In this document: positions 17,692 through 27,784 of the stretch, in pieces
Layout: each line of letters opens with the position of its first letter
How positions within the stretch are numbered: the first letter of the stretch is position 1
DNA from: Acidobacteriota bacterium
Lineage (GTDB): Bacteria; Acidobacteriota; Terriglobia; Versatilivoradales; Versatilivoraceae
Direction of reading: 5' to 3'
DNA: 64,000 bases
Assembly: GCA_022826755.1 (NCBI GenBank)
Contig: JAJDUG010000027.1
Span: 47,941 to 111,940, forward strand
The notes under the pieces: model-generated
What the model was told of the DNA's origin: nothing
The model's database searches: none
Seen by the model: only the letters and a program-made list of their open reading frames with translations
Translations under genes and position numbers: made by a program

Positions 17692-17721
17692 TTGACACTA
17701 CTTGCGAGCCTCGGATATGAT
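17692..17721 (+). promoter_or_regulatory. Sigma70-type promoter for mqnE
   Basis: TTGACA (17692-17697) and TATGAT (17716-17721), 18 bp apart, form a near-consensus promoter. It lies inside the longest possible reading frame, so the upstream ATG at 17647 cannot be the start. Transcription would begin near 17729, about 47 bases before the TTG start with its AAGGAGG site. Confidence 0.75.
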
Positions 17722-17775
17722 CGCGTTCGACTGGCCGGGACGAAAGGATGCCGGTTCGGAAAGGAGGGTCCCCGG

Positions 17776-18876
17776 TTGAATACTCGTCAAATGGGCTCCG
17801 AGCTTGCACGGATCAGCGACAAGGTTCTCTCAGGGGAGAGATTGTCTTTCGAAGAGGGAGTCACTCTCTATCGGACTTCGGACCTGCATACGGTGGGGGC
17901 TTTGGCCAACCGGGTCCGGGAAAAGTGGAACGGGAACGTCGGGTATTTCAACGTCAACCGCCACTTGAACCCCACCAACGTCTGCGTGGTTGACTGCAAG
18001 TTCTGCGGTTTCGCCCGCAAACCCGGCAAGGGCGGCTACACCATGTCGCTGGAGGAGGCCTATCATCACGCCTCCATGGGGTATAGCGAGTCGGTGACCG
18101 AGTTTCACATCGTGGGCGGCCTCCACCCCTATCTTCCCTTCTCCTACTACACCGACCTGCTCAGCGGCTTGAAGGAGCGTTTCCCCAGGGTTCACCTCAA
18201 GGCCTTCACCATGGTTGAGCTCGATTTCCTGTCCCGCCGGGCCAAGATGTCCATCGATGAGACCATCCAGGCTCTCCGGGAAGCGGGAATGGACAGTTGC
18301 CCCGGGGGAGGGGCCGAAATCTTTGCCGAGCGTCCCCGCAACCTCATTTGCGACCACAAGGTGTCGGGCGATCGCTGGCTGGAGATCGCCAGGAGGGTGC
18401 ACCTTTGCGGATTGAAGTCCAATGCGACCATGCTCTACGGACATGTGGAAACCGCGGAGGATCGAGTCGACCACCTGGTCCGCTTGAGGGAGTTGCAGGA
18501 CGAGACTCGGGGGTTTCAGTGTTTCATTCCGCTGGCCTTCCACCCGGCAAACACGCAACTGGATCACTTGCCGGCGCCTACCGCCATGCTGGACCTTCGA
18601 ACCATCGCGGTCAGCCGTCTCCTGCTGGACAACTTTCCTCACATCAAGGCCTATTGGATCATGATCGGCGCCAAGACCGCCCAAATCGGACTCCACTACG
18701 GGGCCGACGACCTGGACGGGACGGTGGTGGAAGAAAAGATCGTTCACATGGCCGGGGCTCAGACTCCCCTTGGCCTGACCCGCCCTGAAATCGAGCATCT
18801 CATCCGGGACGCCGGCCGGGAACCGGTTGAACGAGACACTCTCTACCGGCCGGTCGACCGTGTCGCCGCCGCCTGA
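17776..18876 (+). CDS. mqnE: Aminofutalosine synthase MqnE
   Basis: This 366-aa radical-SAM enzyme joins 3-[(1-carboxyvinyl)oxy]benzoate to SAM to make aminofutalosine in the futalosine menaquinone route. The cluster motif CVVDCKFC (C70, C74, C77) follows GYFNVNRHLNPTN. GGLHP and the C-terminal HYGADDLDGTVVEEKI are typical of MqnE rather than of the sister enzymes MqnC or CofH. The TTG at 17776 is chosen because AAGGAGG (17761-17767) is eight bases upstream and the promoter lies at 17692-17721. No other menaquinone gene is in the window. Confidence 0.93.
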   Translation: MNTRQMGSELARISDKVLSGERLSFEEGVTLYRTSDLHTVGALANRVREKWNGNVGYFNVNRHLNPTNVCVVDCKFCGFARKPGKGGYTMSLEEAYHHASMGYSESVTEFHIVGGLHPYLPFSYYTDLLSGLKERFPRVHLKAFTMVELDFLSRRAKMSIDETIQALREAGMDSCPGGGAEIFAERPRNLICDHKVSGDRWLEIARRVHLCGLKSNATMLYGHVETAEDRVDHLVRLRELQDETRGFQCFIPLAFHPANTQLDHLPAPTAMLDLRTIAVSRLLLDNFPHIKAYWIMIGAKTAQIGLHYGADDLDGTVVEEKIVHMAGAQTPLGLTRPEIEHLIRDAGREPVERDTLYRPVDRVAAA

Positions 18877-18887
18877 CGGATCGCTCC

Positions 18888-18937
18888 CGATCCCCCCGGG
18901 AGCGCGGGCGTCCCGCTCGCAACCTTATTCCTGGCTC
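18888..18937. repeat. Dispersed GC-rich repeat (GGGAGCGCGGGCGTCCCG type)
   Basis: A block of CCCCCCGGGAGCGCGGGCG, then TCCCGCTCGCAACC and TTATTCCTGGCT, in the 59-bp gap between mqnE and the convergent DUF309 gene. The same block recurs three times in the last 400 bp of the window (63602, 63796 inverted, 63911). The GCGGGCGTCCCGC core is palindromic. Confidence 0.75.
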
Positions 18938-19319
18938 AGCTTTCCAATTGAATGGTGGGGCGGGGTCTGTCCCGCAGTTCCCGGGTCCAGCGGGTATGCT
19001 CGGCGGACAGGCCCCGGTAGAAAGCCTCCATCGCGGCCACGAATTGCGAGACATCGAAGCCCAGAAAGCGGTCGGGAAGCCGGCCGAACCGCTCCCCGGC
19101 CTTGCGGTGGCAGCTCAGGGCTCCTTCCAGATTCTCGTTCCCAAAGTGGTAAAGCGACACCGCCGACATGATGAGGGCCTGATAGAAGAGCTTTTCTTTC
19201 CCTTTGGCCTCAGCCCAAACCTCCTCCCATAGGTCGTGGCATTCGTAGTAGAACCGGCGGTTGAACAGGTCCAGTCCCCGATAGAAGTCGTCCGGATGAG
19301 GCTTGGTGTCCGAGTCCAC
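18936..19319 (-). CDS. DUF309 domain protein
   Basis: The 127-aa protein carries the DUF309 signature DLFNRRFYYECHDLWEEVW, followed by KEKLFYQALIMSAVSLYHFGN. The family is an all-helical protein of unknown biochemical role, widespread in bacteria. The GTG at 19319 is preferred: a GGGGGAGGA site lies eight bases upstream, and the DUF309 domain begins soon after. A longer frame to an ATG at 19397 would overlap the start of the divergent thioredoxin gene. Confidence 0.8.
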   Translation of the reverse strand: MDSDTKPHPDDFYRGLDLFNRRFYYECHDLWEEVWAEAKGKEKLFYQALIMSAVSLYHFGNENLEGALSCHRKAGERFGRLPDRFLGFDVSQFVAAMEAFYRGLSAEHTRWTRELRDRPRPTIQLES

Positions 19320-19413
19320 TGGAGAAATCCTCCCCCCTGGCAGTGCGCCTGCCTTTGTTGCATAATCATGACCATGGAGAGCGTCGAGAAGAGACATGGG
19401 AAAAGAGGTTGAA

Positions 19414-20328
19414 ATGATCGGGATCCTTAAGCAAATGACGATGCTGGCCCTTTGCCTGTTCCTCCTGGTCGGACTCCTGGCGTCCGACGACCTTCAAGAC
19501 AGGGAACGGGCCGCAGAGGAGAAGATCATCGGCTTTCTGAAGACCCATCTCAAGCCGGGCCAGGCCGTCCTGATAACGGAACTGCACCAGCGCTTCACCG
19601 AACCCGAGGAGCGCAGGGTCCTCAGTCGACTCTACAACATCTTCTTCAAGGTGCCTCACTTCGTCGCCCAGTACTATGCCGCCCACCGGAAGCCGCCCCG
19701 GCTTCGCGAAATCGCCGAGCAATTCAACTTGCGAATCGAGGGCGAGGTCGACGTGATTCTCCGGATCGTGGAGTACGACCGGAGGGTGCCCCGGTTCTTC
19801 GAGAGAGACCCGGAAAGCGGTGAGATTGCCTCGGTGGACCTGGAGCGAATCAAGGCGGACCCCCGTTTCAACAAGGTCGTCGAGCGTTCCATCGCCGGTT
19901 GGGAAGGAAAGCAGGCCCCTCAATTCACCATGCGGCTTCTGGACGGGGAGGAGCTCAGCCTCGATTCCAGACAAGGAACCCGCCTGGTCTACTTCTGGTT
20001 CACCCACTGCCCCCCCTGCGTCAAGATCACTCCCCACCTGGTCTCGCTGCAAGAGCAGTTCGGACCGCAGGACTTTACCGTCATCAGTCTGAATGCCGAC
20101 CGGGTCCTGGACTTGGGATACCCGGACTCGGAGCGAGCCGCCTACCTGGACAAGCACAAGATCAATTTCCCGGTGGGTCATCTTACCGCCGAGGTTCAGG
20201 AGGCCTACGGAGGGATCCAGCTATTCCCCAGCCTGTTTCTGGTCGATGAGGACGGGTTGATTCGCCACCACTTCGTCAACTACCAGGATCAGGCGACTCT
20301 GGAAAGGGCAATCCGATCCGTCCTTTGA
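19414..20328 (+). CDS. Exported TlpA-like thioredoxin
   Basis: The 304-aa protein has an N-terminal hydrophobic signal or anchor (MTMLALCLFLLVGLLAS), a helical region of about 150 residues with no clear match, and a C-terminal redoxin domain. That domain runs GKQAPQFTMRLLDGEELSLD, FWFTHCPPC (C199, C202), then FPSLFLVDEDG at the cis-Pro region. It likely works as an envelope thiol-disulfide oxidoreductase, perhaps in cytochrome or cysteine maturation. The ATG at 19414 has an AAGAGG site; the divergent DUF309 gene starts 94 bp away. Confidence 0.85.
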   Translation: MIGILKQMTMLALCLFLLVGLLASDDLQDRERAAEEKIIGFLKTHLKPGQAVLITELHQRFTEPEERRVLSRLYNIFFKVPHFVAQYYAAHRKPPRLREIAEQFNLRIEGEVDVILRIVEYDRRVPRFFERDPESGEIASVDLERIKADPRFNKVVERSIAGWEGKQAPQFTMRLLDGEELSLDSRQGTRLVYFWFTHCPPCVKITPHLVSLQEQFGPQDFTVISLNADRVLDLGYPDSERAAYLDKHKINFPVGHLTAEVQEAYGGIQLFPSLFLVDEDGLIRHHFVNYQDQATLERAIRSVL

Positions 20329-20429
20329 GAGCCTGAGACTCTGTTTTTAAGGAATTTGCCCCATCGCTGAGAAATGCGAGCGGGATGGCTGCCGTTCGGG
20401 GGCAAGGCGGGGGGCGACCTCGGTCGAGT

Positions 20430-21059
20430 CTACTTCAGAAACGGGTTGTGCCGTTTTTCCTCTCCTATGGTGGTGGGTGGACCATGGCCGGGGTAGACCA
20501 GGGTATTGTCGTCCAGTTGCAGCAGGCATTCCCGTATGGAGGTGATGATGTCGCTGTAGGATCCTCCCCAGAGATCGGTTCTTCCGATTCCCATTTGAAA
20601 AAGGGTGTCTCCGGCAAACAGTCGGCCTGTTTGCTGGGCGAGATACAGGCAGAGGCTCCCGGGTGTGTGGCCCGGGGTATGGAGAACCTCTCCGGAGTGC
20701 CGCCCGAATGAGATCCGGTCGCCCTGGTGAACAAAATCGTCGATCTCGGTGGTGGGAGGCGCCGGCAGCCCCATCCAGGCGGCCTGCATCGGCAGGTTCC
20801 GGTACAACTGCAGGTCTCTTTCGTGCAGGAGGACCTGGGCTCCTGTCTGCTTCTTCATCGCCTCCAGATCTCCCACGTGGTCGAGGTGGGCGTGAGTGCT
20901 GAGCAGAACCCTGACCCTCAGGCCATGCTTCTCGATCAGGGGAAGAATCAACTCCACCTCGTCCCCGGGATCTATCACCAGGGCCTCGCGCGTTTCTTCA
21001 CACCCCAAAATGTAGCAGTTGCACTGCAAAGGCCCCACGGCCACCTGTTCAAAAATCAT
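20430..21059 (-). CDS. MBL-fold metallo-hydrolase (glyoxalase II-like)
   Basis: The 209-aa protein has the full metallo-beta-lactamase metal site: THAHLDHVGD (HxHxDH), HTPGHTPGS, FAGDTLF and a C-terminal PGHGPPT. Domain order and length fit the glyoxalase-II-like hydrolases that cleave thioesters such as S-lactoylglutathione or other thiol adducts; substrate is not determined by sequence alone. It starts 13 bp after glyA on the same strand, indicating co-transcription. The 101 bp between this gene and the convergent thioredoxin gene hold no recognisable terminator. Confidence 0.88.
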   Translation of the reverse strand: MIFEQVAVGPLQCNCYILGCEETREALVIDPGDEVELILPLIEKHGLRVRVLLSTHAHLDHVGDLEAMKKQTGAQVLLHERDLQLYRNLPMQAAWMGLPAPPTTEIDDFVHQGDRISFGRHSGEVLHTPGHTPGSLCLYLAQQTGRLFAGDTLFQMGIGRTDLWGGSYSDIITSIRECLLQLDDNTLVYPGHGPPTTIGEEKRHNPFLK

Positions 21060-21072
21060 TTCCGACCTGCCT

Positions 21073-22353
21073 TCAGACCGCGGAGGGAGCCAGTCTGGAT
21101 GCGTAGAGGGGAAAGTGCTCCGAAAGCTCTCTGACTTGAGAGCGGATCTTCGTCTGGACCTCCAGGTCCCCGACCCGGTCCAGCACCTCTCCGATCCACC
21201 GGCCGATGAGTTGCATTTCGGATGGGCCCATGCCCCGGGAAGTGAGCGCGGGAGTGCCCAATCGTATCCCGCTGGTCACCAGCGGGGGATGGGGATCGAA
21301 CGGAATGGTGTTCTTGTTGACGGTGATTCCGGCCCGGTCCAGGGCCAGTTCCGCCTGTTTGCCGGTGATTCCCCTGGAGAAGACATCGACCAGAATCAGG
21401 TGGGTGTCGGTTCCACCGGACACCAGGCGGTAGCCGCTCTCCAGGATGCTGGAGGCCAGCGCCGCGGCGTTTCGCTTGACCTGCCGGATGTAGCGTCTGA
21501 AGTCGGGCTGCAGGGCTTCCTGAAGGCAGACGGCCTTGGCGGCGACGACATGAACCAGGGGACCGCCCTGAGTCCCCGGGAACAGCAGGCGGTTCAGGTT
21601 CCTGGCGTGGGCCTGCCGGCACAGGATCATGCCGCCTCGCGGTCCCCGCAGGGTCTTGTGGGTGGTGGTGGTGACAAAGTCGCAGTGGGGAACCGGGCTG
21701 GGGTGCTCGCCGACGGCGACCAGGCCTGCCGTGTGGGCCATGTCCGCCATCAGCAGGGCGCCGCTTTCCCGAGCGATCTCGCCCATTTGCTTGAAGTCGA
21801 TTTCGCGGGGGTAGGCGCTGGCTCCGGCCACGATGAGCTTGGGCCGGTTCCGGCGGGCCAGTTCAGCCAGGGCGTCGTAGTCGATGGTTTCCGTGTCCTT
21901 CCGGACTCCGTAGGGAACGACGCCATACATCCTGCCGGAGAAGTTCAGCGGATGGCCATGGGTGAGGTGTCCCCCGTGGGACAGGTCCATGCCGAGGATG
22001 GTCTCCCCGGGCTTCAACGCCGCCATGTAAACGGCCACGTTGGCCTGGGTTCCGGAATGGGGTTGCACGTTGGCATGATCGGCGCCGAACAATTCCTTGG
22101 CCCTGTCGATGGCCAACTGCTCCACCACGTCGGTAAACTCGCAGCCGCCGTAGTAGCGGCGGCCGGGGTAGCCCTCCGCATACTTGTTGGTGAAGACGCT
22201 GCCGGTGGCCTCCAGGACAGCTTCGCTCACGAAATTCTCCGAGGCAATGAGTTCCAGTTGGTTGGCCTGACGCCGGGTTTCCCGATCGATGGCGTCGGAA
22301 ACCTGCGGATCGACCAGCGCAAGGCTTCGTGCCAGGTCGGGGTTGATGGCCAC
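21073..22353 (-). CDS. glyA: Serine hydroxymethyltransferase
   Basis: This 426-aa PLP enzyme interconverts serine and glycine with tetrahydrofolate. Signatures are [32 protein letters not shown], and the PLP-lysine motif [14 protein letters not shown]. The GTG at 22353 gives the normal family N-terminus ([16 protein letters not shown]) and has a GGAGGG site eight bases upstream. The longer frame to 22470 would add 39 residues not found in the family. It heads a two-gene unit with the MBL hydrolase. Confidence 0.94.
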   Translation of the reverse strand: MAINPDLARSLALVDPQVSDAIDRETRRQANQLELIASENFVSEAVLEATGSVFTNKYAEGYPGRRYYGGCEFTDVVEQLAIDRAKELFGADHANVQPHSGTQANVAVYMAALKPGETILGMDLSHGGHLTHGHPLNFSGRMYGVVPYGVRKDTETIDYDALAELARRNRPKLIVAGASAYPREIDFKQMGEIARESGALLMADMAHTAGLVAVGEHPSPVPHCDFVTTTTHKTLRGPRGGMILCRQAHARNLNRLLFPGTQGGPLVHVVAAKAVCLQEALQPDFRRYIRQVKRNAAALASSILESGYRLVSGGTDTHLILVDVFSRGITGKQAELALDRAGITVNKNTIPFDPHPPLVTSGIRLGTPALTSRGMGPSEMQLIGRWIGEVLDRVGDLEVQTKIRSQVRELSEHFPLYASRLAPSAV

Positions 22354-22694
22354 GGAATCTGCCCTCCGAGAATGGATGCCTGACCGAACGCCGGGCCGGG
22401 GAAGAACCCCGGCCGGACCGGCGCCTCGGCGTTCAAATGTTAACCAACAAACCCGGTGCTGACAAACCAATAATCGGAGGGAATCGGCTCTCTTTCCGCT
22501 TCCGGTGGGGGTATTCGGGAATTCGGTCCAGCCTCGAATCTTTTGCCGTCAAATATGCTATCTTCTAGCGGCGTTGCGCCTTGCAGGGGCAAGCATGGAG
22601 GGAGAATAGAGCCACCGATTCCCACCGATGGACGCGAATCGAGTCACTCCTGTCCATTGGTGGATCACTCCCCATCTCCCTTCGAGGAGTCGGA
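22354..22694. other. Non-coding gap between divergent glyA and proS with a short inverted repeat
   Basis: No gene is evident. Bases 22622-22633 (CCACCGATGGAC) pair with 22652-22663 (GTCCATTGGTGG), one mismatch, over an 18-nt loop. The wording of the arms (CCATTGGTGG, CCACCGATGGAC) resembles the CCATTGGTGG/CCACGAATGGAC arms of the composite repeats elsewhere, so this is probably a decayed relative of them. It lies in the leader or promoter region of proS. Confidence 0.5.
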
Positions 22695-24410
22695 ATGCGC
22701 TGGACCCGAATCTTTATCCCAACTCTGAGAGAAGCCCCCGCCGAGGCCGAGGTGCCGAGCCATATTCTGCTCCTGCGCGGGGGATACATTCGGCAACTGG
22801 CCTCCGGGATTTATTCCTACCTGCCTCTGGCCCAGCGGGTGGTGCTCAAGATCACCCGGATCATCAGGGACGAACTCGATCGCATGGGCGCCCAGGAATT
22901 TGCATTGCCCGCCCTGCACCCGGCTGAAATCTGGCAGGAGAGTGGGCGTTGGGAAGGCATGGGGCCGAACATGTTCCGTCTCAAGGACCGCTCCGACCGG
23001 GACATGTGCCTGGGTATGACGCACGAGGAGGTATTTGCATCCATCGCTCGCAACGAGCTCCGCTCCTATCGCCAACTGCCCCAGATCTGGTACCAGATAC
23101 AGACCAAGTTCCGGGACGAGCCTCGGCCCAAGTCGGGACTGCTGCGTGTGCGCCAGTTCACCATGAAGGACTCCTACTCGTTCGATGTCGACCGGGAGGG
23201 CCTGGATCGCAGCTATCGAAAGCACTACGACCTCTATTGTCGCATTTACGACCGCTGCGGGCTCCGCTACCAGGTGGTCGAGGCCAGCAGCGGCATGATG
23301 GGCGGAAGCCAGTCTCATGAATTCATGGTGCTGACCGATGCCGGCGAGGACATGGTCGTCCACTGCGCCTGCGGTTACGCGGCCAATCTGGAAAAGGCGA
23401 CCTCGGAGCTGGAACCGCTGGAAGATGAAGCGGGGCCCGAGACACCCCAACCGGTCGCCACTCCCGGCCAGAAGACCATTGACGACATTGCCCGGTTTCT
23501 GGGAGTCCCGGCTTCCCGCCAGATCAAGTCCCTCATCTACCGTCTTGGCGGACAATCCCTGCTGGTTCTGGTTCGAGGCGACCATCAGCTCAACGAGGCC
23601 AAGCTGCACGCGGTGCTGGGGGGCGAGGCCCGTCCGGCCCTGCCGGAGGAAATCCCGGCGGTGGCGGGCGCCGACGCCGGTTCCCTGGGTCCGGTGGGGG
23701 TGTCGGGCCTGCGCATCCTTTCCGACCACGCTCTCAAGGGAAGACGGAATCTGACCTGTGGAGCCAACCGGAATGACTTTCACCTCTCCGGTGTGACACC
23801 CGGGCGGGACTACCAGGCCGAGTATTTCGACTTGCGCGTGGTTCAGGCCGGAGAAGCCTGCCCCCGATGCAGCTCCCCGCTCGATATCCACAAGGCCCTG
23901 GAAGTCGGTCACATTTTCAAGCTCGGGACCAGGTACTCGGAGAGCATGGGAGCCACCGTTCTCAATTCGCAGGGCCGGGAGGTTCCCGTTGTCATGGGGA
24001 GTTATGGGATCGGCGTGGAAAGGATTCTTGCAGCCGCCATCGAAAGCGGCCACGATGACGACGGAATCATCTGGCCACGTTCCATCGCCCCCTTCGACTG
24101 CCTGATTTGCGTGGTCAATGCCAAGGACGGCGCCGTGGTCCAGGAAGCGGAGAAGGCCTACCGCGGTTTGCAGGAACTGGGGATCGAGGTTCTGCTGGAT
24201 GACCGGAAGGAGCGCCCCGGGGTCAAGTTCAAGGATGCCGACCTGGTTGGGATTCCCTACCGGATCAATTTCGGCAGCCGCAAGCTGGCCACGGGGAAGG
24301 TGGAATGGGTGGAACGGGCCAGCGGAAAGATGACGGAAATCGACCTGGCAGACCTCGTCCCCCGGGCTCGAGCCCTATTGGCGCAACCGGTCGGAGGAGA
24401 CCCGTCGTAG
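22695..24410 (+). CDS. proS: Prolyl-tRNA synthetase (bacterial type)
   Basis: The 571-aa class II synthetase contains [24 protein letters not shown] at the start of the catalytic domain (motif seen as [20 protein letters not shown]), class II motif 2 ([19 protein letters not shown]), an inserted YbaK-like editing domain (about residues 225-390), motif 3 ([13 protein letters not shown]) and an anticodon-binding domain at the end. This is the bacterial, editing-domain-bearing form. The ATG at 22695 has a GAGGAG site five bases upstream. Its last 36 bp overlap the convergent fusion gene. Confidence 0.95.
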   Translation: MRWTRIFIPTLREAPAEAEVPSHILLLRGGYIRQLASGIYSYLPLAQRVVLKITRIIRDELDRMGAQEFALPALHPAEIWQESGRWEGMGPNMFRLKDRSDRDMCLGMTHEEVFASIARNELRSYRQLPQIWYQIQTKFRDEPRPKSGLLRVRQFTMKDSYSFDVDREGLDRSYRKHYDLYCRIYDRCGLRYQVVEASSGMMGGSQSHEFMVLTDAGEDMVVHCACGYAANLEKATSELEPLEDEAGPETPQPVATPGQKTIDDIARFLGVPASRQIKSLIYRLGGQSLLVLVRGDHQLNEAKLHAVLGGEARPALPEEIPAVAGADAGSLGPVGVSGLRILSDHALKGRRNLTCGANRNDFHLSGVTPGRDYQAEYFDLRVVQAGEACPRCSSPLDIHKALEVGHIFKLGTRYSESMGATVLNSQGREVPVVMGSYGIGVERILAAAIESGHDDDGIIWPRSIAPFDCLICVVNAKDGAVVQEAEKAYRGLQELGIEVLLDDRKERPGVKFKDADLVGIPYRINFGSRKLATGKVEWVERASGKMTEIDLADLVPRARALLAQPVGGDPS

Positions 24411-26879
24411 GGAAGCCCGCATGGTCGTGATGCTCTTGGGGGCCAGGGTGAGCTTCAGCTTGGACCCCGCTTCCGGAGTGGGTTCGGCGGCCCGATTGTT
24501 CTCGACCGCGGAAGTTCTGAACATCTCGATGCTATCCAGCCTGAATCCGCGCAGCTCGATTTCCTCTTCGGCGGCTTCCTCTCCCGGATTGACCAGCACC
24601 ACAACCAGTTGACGGTCAGCAGGATTTCGGAACGCCACTACCGGTGTGCCGCCTCCCGTTGCGTACACCCGAACGGCGCCTCTGGGGATATAGCGGCTGA
24701 ATTGGGTCAGGGCCCGCACCCGCTTGGGAATGCGGAATCCGGTGTCGGTCTCTTCGAGCAAGCCCAGGCGTCCCGGCAGGGCGTCGGTGGCGAAAATGGG
24801 GCCGTAGAGCCAGGCACGACACCCCCGCAACAGGTCGGCAATCAGGGTTTGGGCCAAGTCCAGGGCGTCATCCATTTCATCGCTGTTGCCGGCGGGAGAT
24901 GTGAATTGGGTCTGCCACAGGCTGAAATTGTGTCGTCGCACCAGTTGGTCGACGGCATCGGCCCCGGGGTTCGGCTCCACTGAAGATTGAACTCCCACGT
25001 GCGAGAGCCAAGGCCGAACCTCTCGATCGTCCAACAGGGTCTTCAGGAAGGGTAGCGTCTCTTTCCAGCCGGCCTCCGGAACCATGAGTCGGGTCCGGAT
25101 TCTCTTCTGCCGAAACTTCTCTCCGACCATCTTGACCAGGTCCCTCAGTTCGTTTGCCCCATAGCGGCAACCGAAGGGCAGGTCCGCGCCGTCGGGCCGG
25201 TTCTGCAAGCTCAACACGTGGACGGGTTGGCCGCGCAGCTTCTCGTAGTACTCGACGTAACCCACCAAGTATTCCGCCAGGTCCTGGTAGTGTTCAGCCA
25301 GGAGTGACCCCGCGCCACCCACCGCCTGATTGCTTTTCCAGGGGGGCGGGGGAGTCCAGACGCAACTGCTCAACAGGACTTCCTGGCGTTTTCCGGCCTG
25401 ACGAAGCAACGAGAATTGAGCATTCTCTCTTTCGTCTCCTCCGAAGGAAAAGGCCAGGCCGGTCAGCCTCAAGCGGGCGGTAATGGCGATTCGTTGTCCG
25501 GTCCATCCGATTTCGTTTCTCAGGATGTTCAGGCCCGCTTCCTTGGGGCTGAAGAGCAGGTCGAGGAGCCTGAGGCGCTCCGCCGAGGGGAGGTTGTAGA
25601 TTTCCTTGGCGCAGCCGTTGGAACCGCTGACGCCAAACCCCTCCACCCGCTGAAACCGGATCTGGGGTTGAACCAGGATGGGTTCGGGGTGTCCCGCGTC
25701 ATGATCCCTCGCAGGGGATAGCGCCTCGCCGACGATGGTCGCGATCTCTCTGCGCAGGGCTCGGACGTCGCCCTTGCCGTCAGGGTGGAGGCGGCTGGTC
25801 AGAACGATGACATAGGCCTGGATTTCAGGGTCCAGCCAGACGGAGGTTCCGGTAAAGCCGGTGTGCCCGAAAGAGCGCGGCGAGAAACGCTCTCCCTTGG
25901 CCGAAGAGTAGCGGGACCGAATGTCCCATCCCAGTCCTCGAATGTCCGGCATGCCCGGCGGAGATTGCGGGGAGACCATTTGTCGGACCAACCGGGGCTG
26001 CAGCACCCTGGCCTCCTCCAGCGATCCCTCGTTCAGCAGCATCCGGCAGTAGCGGGAAAGGTCGCGGGCGTTGGAGAAGAGGCCGGCATGGCCGGCAACC
26101 CCGCACATCACCGATGCCAGGGGGTCATGGACCCGCCCCCTCAGAAATGTCCCGTCATCCCTCTTTTCGGTGGGAGCGATATGGCGGCGGTCGCCGGGGG
26201 AAGGATTGAATCGCGTATCGGCCATCCTCAGAGGAGACAAGATCCGGGATTGAACGAACCGGTCCAAGGTTTCTCCGCTGACAACCTCTATCAGCTTGCC
26301 CAGAAGAATGAATCCGAGATCGCTGTAGATGAATCGGCTTCCCGGTTCTGCTGACAGATCGGACCCATGGATCTTGTCAATGACCGCAGTTGCGGCGTCC
26401 GGCGTCTTCGGCTCGAGACGGAAAAAGGGGGCCAGTCCGGAATGGTGGGTTAGCACCTGGCGGACGGTAATGGCCTCTTTCCCGCGCCTGCCGAAGTCCG
26501 GAAGATATCCGGAAACCGGGTCGTCCAGTCCTACTTTCCCGTCCTGAACCAGGATCAGGACGGCCGGCGCGGTGGCCACCACCTTGGTCAGGGAGGCCAG
26601 GTCGAACCGGGTTCCCAGGCTCATCGGCTCCGCCCGGGGCTCCCGGCAGCGATGGCCATAGGCCTTTTCAAAGAGGATGCGGTCGGCTTGTCCCACCAGC
26701 ACCACCGCGCCGGGAATCCGGCCATCGTCGATGGCCTGTCGCACGACGCCGTCGATCCTGGTCCAAGGTGACGGCGCACCTCGGGGACCGGCCACTGACC
26801 GGATGGAGAATGATGAGACTGAAAGCACTGCGGCCAACAGGAGGAGGGCCGCCGGGCGACTCCGGTGGACGGTGGGCAT
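24375..26879 (-). CDS. Fusion: class C beta-lactamase-type serine hydrolase + GH30-like domain lacking catalytic glutamates
   Basis: The 834-aa protein has a signal peptide ([17 protein letters not shown]), then a serine hydrolase of the beta-lactamase/esterase EstB type: SLTK (S96, K99), YSD (Y185) and GHTG (339-342). From about residue 410 a GH30-type (beta/alpha)8 glycosidase begins ([19 protein letters not shown], then [12 protein letters not shown]). Where GH30 has the acid/base in 'QNEP', this protein has QNRP (R561); where the nucleophile sits in 'LWxTE', it has LWQTQ (Q658). Codons 25197-25199 (CGG) and 24906-24908 (CAA) confirm this. A C-terminal beta domain follows. The second half is thus probably a carbohydrate-binding relic. 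The start is uncertain; a GTG at 26969 is also open. Confidence 0.8.
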   Translation of the reverse strand: MPTVHRSRPAALLLLAAVLSVSSFSIRSVAGPRGAPSPWTRIDGVVRQAIDDGRIPGAVVLVGQADRILFEKAYGHRCREPRAEPMSLGTRFDLASLTKVVATAPAVLILVQDGKVGLDDPVSGYLPDFGRRGKEAITVRQVLTHHSGLAPFFRLEPKTPDAATAVIDKIHGSDLSAEPGSRFIYSDLGFILLGKLIEVVSGETLDRFVQSRILSPLRMADTRFNPSPGDRRHIAPTEKRDDGTFLRGRVHDPLASVMCGVAGHAGLFSNARDLSRYCRMLLNEGSLEEARVLQPRLVRQMVSPQSPPGMPDIRGLGWDIRSRYSSAKGERFSPRSFGHTGFTGTSVWLDPEIQAYVIVLTSRLHPDGKGDVRALRREIATIVGEALSPARDHDAGHPEPILVQPQIRFQRVEGFGVSGSNGCAKEIYNLPSAERLRLLDLLFSPKEAGLNILRNEIGWTGQRIAITARLRLTGLAFSFGGDERENAQFSLLRQAGKRQEVLLSSCVWTPPPPWKSNQAVGGAGSLLAEHYQDLAEYLVGYVEYYEKLRGQPVHVLSLQNRPDGADLPFGCRYGANELRDLVKMVGEKFRQKRIRTRLMVPEAGWKETLPFLKTLLDDREVRPWLSHVGVQSSVEPNPGADAVDQLVRRHNFSLWQTQFTSPAGNSDEMDDALDLAQTLIADLLRGCRAWLYGPIFATDALPGRLGLLEETDTGFRIPKRVRALTQFSRYIPRGAVRVYATGGGTPVVAFRNPADRQLVVVLVNPGEEAAEEEIELRGFRLDSIEMFRTSAVENNRAAEPTPEAGSKLKLTLAPKSITTMRASLRRVSSDRLRQ

Positions 26880-26994
26880 TCTGGAAAGGATGGAATACCG
26901 CAAGGCAGATCCGGCAACGGTAGGGCTTCCGCGGAGGATTCGGGCGGTTGGGTATCTTAGTTTTTTCACTTTTGCTTCGCAAGCTCTTTTCAGG

Positions 26995-27023
26995 GGAACA
27001 TTTTGACCGCTGCAGAGGTCTAT
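26995..27023 (+). promoter_or_regulatory. ECF-sigma-type promoter upstream of the sigma factor gene
   Basis: GGAACAT (26995-27001) and GTCTAT (27018-27023) with 16 bp between resemble the E. coli sigma-E pattern (GGAACTT, 15-16 bp, GTCTAA). It suggests that the sigma factor transcribes its own operon. A start near 27030 would leave too little leader for the TTG at 27035 and favours a start at 27107 or 27128. Confidence 0.55.
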
Positions 27024-27106
27024 AGGGTCGAGTCTTGTCTTTCACTCCGATTGCTTGGTATCTTGGAAGAAACACCCGAAGACAAGGCAGGCTGGGAGAG
27101 AGACTC

Positions 27107-27784
27107 TTGCTCAACTGCGAGATAGGGTTGGATTTCCTGGACAACGAACCGGCCCTGGTAGATGGATTGCAGGTTGGGTCGCAGGAGGCGTTCGAGACAC
27201 TGGTTCGTCTCTACCAGGCCCCCATCTACAACCTTGCCTACCGGATTCTGGGAGATTCGTCGGAAGCCTCGGAAGCGACCCAGGAGGCCTTTGTCAGGAT
27301 CTACAAGGGGATCGGTCGATTCCGCGGAGAATGCGGTCTCAAGACCTGGATCTACCGGATCGCCGTCTCGGCCAGCCTCAACCGACGTCGCTGGTGGAAG
27401 CGTTGGAAAGACCACGTTCCGGCATCCCTGGATCAGCCGCTACCGTCGTATCGCGACAGTCCCAGGCTGCTGGAAGTTCCCGATAGAAGACCAGACCCGG
27501 AAGCCGCCTGCGCCAGGCGGGAGACCGAGCAGGCAGTCCAGCGGGCCTTGGACGCCTTGCCGGCCGACTATCGTACGGTCGTCGTCTTGAGGGACATCGA
27601 GGGGTTTACCTACGAGGAGATTGCCGAATCCTTGGCCATCTCCATGGGGACCGTGAAATCGCGTCTGTGGCGTGCCCGGTCCCAGCTCAGACAGCGGTTG
27701 CGCGGCCTGATCGAACAAGGGTCCGGAGTGTCTCGGGAAAACCGGGACCTCCGAAGCGTCGAACTCGAGGGAGACAACCAATGA
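27107..27784 (+). CDS. ECF-family RNA polymerase sigma factor
   Basis: This sigma70-family group IV protein (about 225 aa) has region 2 (FETLVRLYQAPIYNLAYRIL, EATQEAFVRIYKGIGRFRGE, LKTWIYRIAVSASLNRRR) and region 4 (ALDALPADYRTVVVLRDIEG, FTYEEIAESLAISMGTVKSRLWRAR). The start is uncertain: TTG at 27107 (with GGGAGAG upstream) or 27128, rather than a TTG at 27035. Its stop overlaps the ATG of the anti-sigma gene (ATGA). A sigma-E-like promoter lies upstream. Target genes are unknown. Confidence 0.9.
   Translation: MLNCEIGLDFLDNEPALVDGLQVGSQEAFETLVRLYQAPIYNLAYRILGDSSEASEATQEAFVRIYKGIGRFRGECGLKTWIYRIAVSASLNRRRWWKRWKDHVPASLDQPLPSYRDSPRLLEVPDRRPDPEAACARRETEQAVQRALDALPADYRTVVVLRDIEGFTYEEIAESLAISMGTVKSRLWRARSQLRQRLRGLIEQGSGVSRENRDLRSVELEGDNQ

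Noticed and set aside
20331..20356. Possible terminator after the thioredoxin gene (AGAG...CTCT then T-run)
   Set aside because: The stem is only four base pairs and the T-run is short; not convincing.
20365..20385. Degenerate match to a MITE end (CTGAGAAATGCGAGCGGG)
   Set aside because: Only a single end with several mismatches and no complementary partner nearby; too weak to call.
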